A stretch of DNA of 7,417 bases from Verrucomicrobiota bacterium (lineage in GTDB: Bacteria; Verrucomicrobiota; Verrucomicrobiia; Limisphaerales; UBA9464), in NCBI GenBank assembly GCA_947464705.1, contig CANHYD010000111.1, positions 1-7,417 of the forward strand, given 5' to 3'. The notes under the pieces are model-generated. The model made no database searches, was not told the origin of the DNA, and worked only from the letters and a program-made list of their open reading frames with translations. The stretch's first letter is position 1; each line of letters opens with the position of its first letter. This document shows positions 1 through 4,268 of the stretch, in pieces. A program made the position numbers and the translations under genes.

Positions 1-553
1 AACAAACGGGAATTGTTATCCATACGACTTTTGGCCGCTCTTCAACCGAGTGAGGGAAACTGCACCAGCAGACTTCAATTGCGGGGACATAACTGAGCGA
101 CCTCCACAAACCGTCAACGTGACGCCGACACTACATGTTCCAAACGGACTTGGGAGTTATAGCAACCCGTTGAAAGCGGTCAAATGTATATTAGTAGCGT
201 TGGAAACAAACGACTTTGGAGTCATCCCCCCAGCCCGACTGCGCCCTATCGGTGAAATTCCTCTATGTAGGGTCCGCGTTTAGCCGACGTCCGCCTTGAG
301 CCGACGAGAACTTACTGATTTATCAGTTGTCCGTCCTCAAGACGGAGACCACTGACCAGGAAAATCGCCGACCGCCTCGCCCGCTTTTCGATTCGACGGC
401 CCAGCTCCATGCTTCCCAGCCTGAGTTGTCGACGACACGCTCAACGGGTTCCCCGGACGACGCGCTGCGTATCCCCAGGGCGTTCGCGGGGGGCATCGAA
501 CCCGAATACCGTCCGAGCAAACCGACATAATCCATCCATCTTTGGCAAACCCC
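1..553. other. Gene-free left end, lower GC
   Basis: No protein family is recognisable here on either strand. The first 300 bases are about 51% G+C by direct count, against 60-70% in the neighbouring genes. The open frames present (a 77-residue one beginning with GTG at 50, a 67-residue one beginning with TTG at 327, and a 123-residue minus-strand frame running into the oxidoreductase) have low-complexity or unfamiliar translations and no Shine-Dalgarno support, so I did not call them. The stretch must hold the promoter of the oxidoreductase. A CATAAT at 526-531 could serve as a -10 box, but no matching -35 is visible 17 bases upstream. Inverted repeats near 290-346 are listed separately. Confidence 0.55.
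290..346. repeat. Nested inverted repeats
   Basis: Three palindromic elements are packed together. TCCGCCTTGAG (290-300) pairs with CTCAAGACGGA (336-346) with one mismatch in eleven. Between them, ACTGAT (314-319) and ATCAGT (322-327) form six-base arms around TT. The right arm can instead fold on itself as TCCGTC (330-335) and GACGGA (341-346) around a five-base loop. A direct repeat AGCCGACG also occurs at 282-289 and 299-306. There is no following T-run, so a simple intrinsic terminator is unlikely. It could be an operator, the 3' structure of an upstream transcript, or the remnant of a mobile element end. The structure is seen directly; any function is a guess. Confidence 0.4.
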
Positions 554-1726
554 ATGATCCCCCTGCACCACCTTCGCGCCGGAGTCATCGGCACCGGCTT
601 CATCGGACCCGTTCACATCGAAGCTCTCAAGCGTCTGGGCGTTCAGGTCACCGCCGTCTGCGGCTCCACCGCCTCCGCGCGGGAGTGTGCTCATCGATGG
701 GGCATCCCAGAGGTCTATGGGGATTATGATGTCGATGCATTAGTCCGTTCTTCAAACGTGGACGTCATCCACATCACCTCGCCGAACAAGGCGCATGTGG
801 CGCAGTCGCTCAAGGCCCTGCGCGCGGGCAAGCACGTCGTCTGCGAGAAACCGCTGGGGATGACCTCGCGGGAGACAGCCCGTGTGGTTGCGGCGGTCGA
901 GAAACCCAATGCACCGGTGTTCGCCGTGAACTACATGTGCCGATTCTTCCCGGCCATCCTTCAACTGCGGGCCATGGTCGCACGCGGCGACCTCGGGCGA
1001 ATCATCCATGTCCAAGGGCACTTCTTCCAAGACTGGCTGCTGCACGACACAGACTACAACTGGCGGGTCCTCGCCTCCGAGGGCGGCAAGTTGCGCGCGG
1101 TCGGCGACATTGGAACCCATTGGATCGACGCGGTTTCCTTCATCTTGGGAAGCCGGGCCGAGCGGGTCTTTGCGCACTTGGAAACGTTCCACAAGACCCG
1201 CTTCCGGCCTCCGGGGGCGCTGAAAACCTTCGCCACCCCGGACCCGTCGTCGAAGATTCCCTACCCTGTGGACACCGAGGACTTCGGCAGCGTCCTGCTG
1301 CGTTTTGGAAAATCCGACCATGGTTTCGCCGAACACGTGCACGCCAACGCCTCGATCTCACAGGTGGCCGCCGGATGGAAATGCAGCCTATCTCTGGGGA
1401 TCTATGGCACACGAGGCAGCGCCCGCTGGGACTTCCAGCAACCCAATGAAATTGTGATTGGGCGTCGCGATGGACCCAACGAGATTCTCCAGAGGGGAAC
1501 TCCCGGATTCTTGGAGGATGTGGCCGGATTCACCGACACTCCGGGCGGACATCCCGAGGGATTCCCCGACAGCCACAAAATGCAGTACCGGGCGATCTAT
1601 GAGCACATCGCCAGCGGGCGAAAAACCCCGTTGCTCTTCGCAACCGCCCAAGATGGACACCACGAAGTCCGACTCTGCGAGGCGGTACTGCGCTCCAGTC
1701 GATCAGGAGGCTGGGTTCGAATCTGA
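554..1726 (+). CDS. Gfo/Idh/MocA family NAD(P)-dependent oxidoreductase
   Basis: A 390-residue predicted cytoplasmic oxidoreductase of the Gfo/Idh/MocA family, which mostly acts on sugars, inositols and related polyols using NAD(P). An N-terminal Rossmann fold opens with the glycine motif GTGFIG (residues 13-18). The family's EKP motif follows at 98-100, where the lysine is normally catalytic. The C-terminal alpha/beta domain has the active-site segment GDIGTHWID around 184-192, with D185 and H189 as likely catalytic residues, and a late HPEGF segment near 333-337 typical of family members of this length. No signal peptide is visible. The start is set at ATG 554; an in-frame TTG at 542 would add four residues, and neither start has a clear ribosome site. 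The substrate cannot be inferred from sequence or neighbours. Its 3' end overlaps the opposing moaE by 24 bases, so it appears to be a single-gene unit. Confidence 0.9.
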   Translation: MIPLHHLRAGVIGTGFIGPVHIEALKRLGVQVTAVCGSTASARECAHRWGIPEVYGDYDVDALVRSSNVDVIHITSPNKAHVAQSLKALRAGKHVVCEKPLGMTSRETARVVAAVEKPNAPVFAVNYMCRFFPAILQLRAMVARGDLGRIIHVQGHFFQDWLLHDTDYNWRVLASEGGKLRAVGDIGTHWIDAVSFILGSRAERVFAHLETFHKTRFRPPGALKTFATPDPSSKIPYPVDTEDFGSVLLRFGKSDHGFAEHVHANASISQVAAGWKCSLSLGIYGTRGSARWDFQQPNEIVIGRRDGPNEILQRGTPGFLEDVAGFTDTPGGHPEGFPDSHKMQYRAIYEHIASGRKTPLLFATAQDGHHEVRLCEAVLRSSRSGGWVRI

Positions 1727-2134
1727 TGGGAGACAGGCGTCTGCGGCCGTCACCGGTTTTTTCCAGATCGGCACCACTTGCTTCATCTCATCAATCACCC
1801 ACTGACAGGCGGCAAAGGCCTCAGCCCGATGCGCTGAAACCACCTCGATCCACAGCGAGGACTCACCCACCGGCACTCGACCGATCCGATGAACCAAGCG
1901 CACCGATTCCACAGAGCCGCGCTGAGCCAACCGGTCGAAGAGTCGCTGAAATTGGTGCTCGGCCATCGGAACGAAACAACTGTAGTCGAGCGCCACGATG
2001 GCATCGGCCCCCTCCTGCCCCCGGACGACACCCGAGAAATAGACGGCAGCCCCCATACCGGATGAAAGGGTCCGGTCTGCCACGAGACCCGCTTCGTCGA
2101 GGGGATCACGAGTGATGGAAAGATAGCGCTTCAT
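1703..2134 (-). CDS. moaE: Molybdopterin synthase catalytic subunit MoaE
   Basis: A 143-residue MoaE, the large subunit of molybdopterin synthase. Two MoaE bind two MoaD, and the complex moves sulfur from the MoaD C-terminal thiocarboxylate to cyclic pyranopterin monophosphate to form the dithiolene of molybdopterin. Family motifs are present in order: FSGVVRG (33-39, R38), HRIG with PVGE (82-91), AHR (101-103), and the C-terminal PIWKK (122-126). K118 and K125 align with the catalytic lysines K119 and K126 of the E. coli enzyme. The usual YEAY-type segment reads YSCF (51-54), a mild variation. The start ATG sits inside a four-base ATGA overlap with the moaD stop and has AAGG three bases upstream, which suggests translational coupling. 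The 3' end runs 24 bases into the opposing oxidoreductase gene. Length is normal for the family. Confidence 0.95.
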   Translation of the reverse strand: MKRYLSITRDPLDEAGLVADRTLSSGMGAAVYFSGVVRGQEGADAIVALDYSCFVPMAEHQFQRLFDRLAQRGSVESVRLVHRIGRVPVGESSLWIEVVSAHRAEAFAACQWVIDEMKQVVPIWKKPVTAADACLPSDSNPAS

Positions 2135-2376
2135 CCGCCTTGCACGGGTGGGAACAGTGAAACGTGATCACCGGGTTTCAGGACATACCCACCGTCCTGG
2201 TACTCGACTCCCACGGCAATGAGAGTGGAACGGCGCAGTTCGGCCAACGCGGGATGGGCTTGGTAGAGGGCCGCCAAAAGTCCATCAACCGTGGTCGGCT
2301 CGGACACGGTGACAACGGTCTCCGAGCACCCGGCCAACTCCGCGAAATAAGACCAGAACGTCACCGGGATGGTCAT
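2131..2376 (-). CDS. moaD: MoaD-type sulfur carrier (molybdopterin synthase small subunit)
   Basis: An 81-residue ubiquitin-fold sulfur carrier. It ends in Gly-Gly (80-81), the residues adenylated by MoeB and converted to a thiocarboxylate that donates sulfur inside MoaE. The pattern is typical of MoaD: a beta start (ipVTFWSYFAELAG), a central helix with LLAALYQAHPAL (33-44), and the end segment LKPGDHVSLFPPVQGG (66-81), close to the family's PPVSGG tail. ThiS-like carriers share the fold, but the immediate moaE neighbour makes MoaD the clear choice. The start ATG overlaps the hpt stop as ATGA (2373-2376), with AAGG seven bases upstream within hpt. The stop overlaps the moaE start in the same way. 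No moaA, moaC or moeB lies in the window, so the rest of the cofactor pathway must be encoded elsewhere. Confidence 0.93.
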   Translation of the reverse strand: MTIPVTFWSYFAELAGCSETVVTVSEPTTVDGLLAALYQAHPALAELRRSTLIAVGVEYQDGGYVLKPGDHVSLFPPVQGG

Positions 2377-3002
2377 CGCGAAGCCTTGCGGACCGGGACC
2401 GAGGTCTCCTTCGGCGCATAGACCTCAGGTTTGAGCACCCCCACGTAGGGCAAATTGCGATACCGCTCTGCGAAATCGAGACCATACCCGACGACGAAGA
2501 GATTCGGGATCCGGAAGCCGACATAATCGGCCTCGAAATTGCCGACACGCCGCTCCTTCTTGTCGAGAAGCACGCAAGTCCGGATAGAGGCAGGCTTGAG
2601 GGCCAAGATCTTCTCGGTCACGGCCCGAAGGGTTTTGCCCGTGTCCAAAATGTCGTCGACCACCAAGACGTGGGCGCCACGGACATCGAGTTTGAGTTCC
2701 TTGTTGAAGACGAGGTTGCCCGATTCCGTGCCCGATCCGTAGCTGGAGACCCCCAGGAAATCGACGCGCAGCGGAAACTCCAAACGCCGCAGTAAATCGG
2801 CCAAAAACAGAACGGTGCCACTGAGCAACGAAACCACGAGCACGTCCTTGCCCTGGTAGTCCTTGGCGATGGCTTTGCCCATCAGCGCGATGCGCTTCTG
2901 GAGGTCAACCTCCGGGATGAGCACTCCGGCCAAGTCGGCGCGCTGACTGGGCGGAATGCGGCGGATGAGTTCTTGAATCAAACGCGGTTTCGACAGGGGC
3001 AT
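2373..3002 (-). CDS. hpt: Hypoxanthine phosphoribosyltransferase
   Basis: A 209-residue purine salvage enzyme that joins hypoxanthine (and often guanine) to PRPP, giving IMP or GMP and pyrophosphate in the cytoplasm. The type I PRTase signature VVDDILDTGKTL lies at 114-125 and holds the PRPP ribose-phosphate. SSYGSGTESG (86-95) is the flexible catalytic loop. The C-terminal VGYGLDFAERYRNLPY (171-186) is the base-binding and closing part typical of HPRT. In the pyrophosphate loop the usual LKG reads LSG (60-62). The N-terminus is about 25-30 residues longer than in compact family members. The ATG at 3002 is preferred because AAAGGAA lies four bases upstream; the longer frame, open to 3116, has an unrelated-looking extension. 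It is translationally coupled to moaD downstream, and the dUTPase gene lies 137 bases upstream on the same strand. Confidence 0.93.
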   Translation of the reverse strand: MPLSKPRLIQELIRRIPPSQRADLAGVLIPEVDLQKRIALMGKAIAKDYQGKDVLVVSLLSGTVLFLADLLRRLEFPLRVDFLGVSSYGSGTESGNLVFNKELKLDVRGAHVLVVDDILDTGKTLRAVTEKILALKPASIRTCVLLDKKERRVGNFEADYVGFRIPNLFVVGYGLDFAERYRNLPYVGVLKPEVYAPKETSVPVRKASR

Positions 3003-3013
3003 CGGTTCCTTTG
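3003..3013 (-). promoter_or_regulatory. Ribosome binding site of hpt
   Basis: Read on the minus strand, CAAAGGAACCG directly precedes the ATG at 3002. The AAGGA core at 3007-3011 is four bases from the start. It is the best Shine-Dalgarno match in the window and decides the hpt start over the longer open frame reaching 3116. Confidence 0.65.
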
Positions 3014-3139
3014 TAGTGGAGGGGTGATGAACGTGGAGAGAGAATGGATGTTGCTCAGGCGCTGGGTCGAACGCCTGCGATGGACTGCCACAGCTTGCGC
3101 TCCTTGTCCAATCCACCCTTCATCAATCCAGCAAGAATC
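3003..3139 (-). other. dUTPase-hpt spacer
   Basis: A 137-base spacer between the dUTPase stop and the hpt start, on the same strand. It holds one inverted repeat, CAGGCG (3056-3061) and CGCCTG (3072-3077), around a ten-base loop. No T-run follows it in the direction of transcription, so it is a weak terminator or attenuator candidate at best. No convincing -35/-10 pair was seen, so I cannot tell whether hpt-moaD-moaE has its own promoter or depends on read-through from the dUTPase gene. Confidence 0.35.
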
Positions 3140-3520
3140 TCAGATGTGACGCGAATCATCGGCATCCTTGGCCTGATATCCGGAATCCTGACGCTTGAGG
3201 TTGACCTCATTCTTCTTGAGGTAGGCGGCAAAGACATCGTCGGCACTCATTCCGAGCACTTGCGCCATGCTGATGAGGAAATGAAGGCAATCGACCACCT
3301 CGACGCGAGCGTTCTGCTCATCGAACTTCTGGTACTTGGCCCACCATTTCCACGGGACACTGTCGGTCAATTCCGCCAACTCCTGCGACATGGCCCGGCA
3401 GTAGTTCAGGATCCACTGGGTCTTCTCGGTCTCACTCATGGCATCGGTGTGGACACCGATGCGGGCATTGAGGGCTTTCTGCATCCGAAAAAGTTCGCGC
3501 AACTGATCAGGTGTTTCCAT
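3140..3520 (-). CDS. Dimeric-type (all-alpha) dUTP diphosphatase, dUTPase_2/MazG-like
   Basis: A 126-residue all-alpha nucleotide pyrophosphohydrolase that best matches dimeric dUTPases, which split dUTP into dUMP and pyrophosphate to keep uracil out of DNA and feed thymidylate synthesis. Metal-binding acidic motifs are visible: ELAEL (47-51, E47 and E50), then WKWW (57-60), which is characteristic of this group, then VEVVDCLHF (73-81, E74 and D77). The tail has the LKKNEVNLKRQDSGY segment (101-115) and ends DDSRHI. It lacks the five beta-type motifs of trimeric Dut, so it is a non-homologous replacement of that enzyme. A general MazG-like dNTP pyrophosphohydrolase is the alternative. The ATG at 3520 is chosen because upstream in-frame sequence (to 3667) looks non-coding. 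The start has only a G-rich weak ribosome site. It heads the leftward group. Confidence 0.85.
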   Translation of the reverse strand: METPDQLRELFRMQKALNARIGVHTDAMSETEKTQWILNYCRAMSQELAELTDSVPWKWWAKYQKFDEQNARVEVVDCLHFLISMAQVLGMSADDVFAAYLKKNEVNLKRQDSGYQAKDADDSRHI

Positions 3521-3629
3521 GGCCCCCAAGAATCGGGACGAAATGGCCCCTTCGGAAGCGCAAAAGCGTCGGATCGCAATCCGGGGGCGACAACGGCACC
3601 CGACTGGGATTCCATGGGACCTTCTGGGC
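3521..3629. promoter_or_regulatory. Divergent intergenic region
   Basis: The 109 bases between the leftward dUTPase start and the rightward HD gene start should carry promoters for both units. An open frame on the plus strand runs through it from the ATG at 3519, but the translation (charged, Arg/Pro-rich) has no family resemblance, so it is treated as non-coding. CGGAT (3570-3574) and ATCCG (3579-3583) form a five-base inverted repeat that could be an operator or chance. TGGGA at 3615-3619 lies ten bases before the HD gene ATG and may be its ribosome site. No clear sigma-70 boxes were identified. Confidence 0.4.
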
Positions 3630-4256
3630 ATGATTCCCACTGCCAATCCATTGTCGGACGAGACCAAGATCCTCTTCGATCGGCATGAGACCGAGCCGGA
3701 GCATCCACGGCAGGTTGCTCGTCTGGCATTGGCCCTCTTCGACGGATTGATCTCGCTTCATCAATACGGTGCCGATGAACGACGACTGTTGGAATGCGCA
3801 GCGCTGCTGCATGATATCGGTTGGTCGGTCTCCGGCCCAGATGGCCGGGGGCACCACAAAGCCTCGGCCCTTCTGATCCGGGAGTTTCCATGGAAAACGC
3901 TGACTCCCACGGAGGTGCGCTGTGTGGCGGCCGTGGCCCGCTATCATCGGAAGGCTCTGCCCAAGTCCGACCATAAGGACTTGAAGGGACTGTCCGCAGC
4001 CGACCGTTCACGGGTGAACTGGCTGGCTGCCTGCCTTCGAACCGCCGATGGGCTGGACCGTCGGCACCTCCAACGGATCTCCGAAATCTCCGTCCGCATC
4101 TTGGGGCGGCGGACCGAGCTTTGGGTGGATGCCCCCGGAACCATCGAAGAGGAATTGGCAACAGCCGACCAGAAATCCGACCTCCTCCGCAGCCTGTTGC
4201 CCGGATCACTGAAACTGATCCACCGACAACCCTCCCGCGGTGGCTCTGCCGAATAG
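3630..4256 (+). CDS. Stand-alone HD-domain protein, Ppx/GppA C-terminal type
   Basis: A 208-residue HD-fold protein matching the helical C-terminal domain of exopolyphosphatase/guanosine pentaphosphate phosphatase (Ppx/GppA). Landmarks in order are EHPRQVARLALALFD (24-38, H25), AALLHDIG (57-64, the HD pair H61-D62), GHHKASALLI (74-83), VARYHRKALP (102-111) and LRTADGLDRRH (137-147, D140/D143). In Ppx/GppA this domain follows an ASKHA-type phosphatase half, which is absent here, so polyphosphate or pppGpp hydrolysis of the classical type is not expected. A metal-dependent phosphohydrolase or a nucleotide-binding regulatory role is possible, but the substrate is unknown. No signal peptide or membrane segment is seen. 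The ATG at 3630 is chosen because similarity begins just after it; an ATG at 3519 would add 37 unconvincing residues. The next gene starts 12 bases downstream, so the two are probably co-transcribed. Confidence 0.85.
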   Translation: MIPTANPLSDETKILFDRHETEPEHPRQVARLALALFDGLISLHQYGADERRLLECAALLHDIGWSVSGPDGRGHHKASALLIREFPWKTLTPTEVRCVAAVARYHRKALPKSDHKDLKGLSAADRSRVNWLAACLRTADGLDRRHLQRISEISVRILGRRTELWVDAPGTIEEELATADQKSDLLRSLLPGSLKLIHRQPSRGGSAE

Positions 4257-4268
4257 GGCCTCCCCGCC

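Noticed and set aside
50..283. 77-residue open frame starting with GTG
   Set aside because: No Shine-Dalgarno site, no recognisable domain, and it lies in the lower-GC stretch; not enough to call a gene.
327..530. 67-residue open frame before the oxidoreductase
   Set aside because: TTG start that falls inside an inverted repeat, with no domain likeness and no ribosome site.
752..1342. Minus-strand open frame (196 residues) opposite the oxidoreductase
   Set aside because: Antisense shadow of a gene with intact Rossmann and catalytic motifs; no family signal.
3003..3116. Longer N-terminus for hpt
   Set aside because: The extra 38 residues are unlike HPRT and the ATG at 3002 has a good ribosome site.
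3521..3667. Longer N-terminus for the dUTPase
   Set aside because: The upstream residues are Arg/Cys-rich with no family likeness, and the family sequence begins right at the ATG at 3520.
3436..4209. Minus-strand open frame (257 residues) opposite the HD gene
   Set aside because: The real HD protein on the plus strand has clear motifs; this antisense frame is Arg/Pro/Ser-rich with no recognisable domain.
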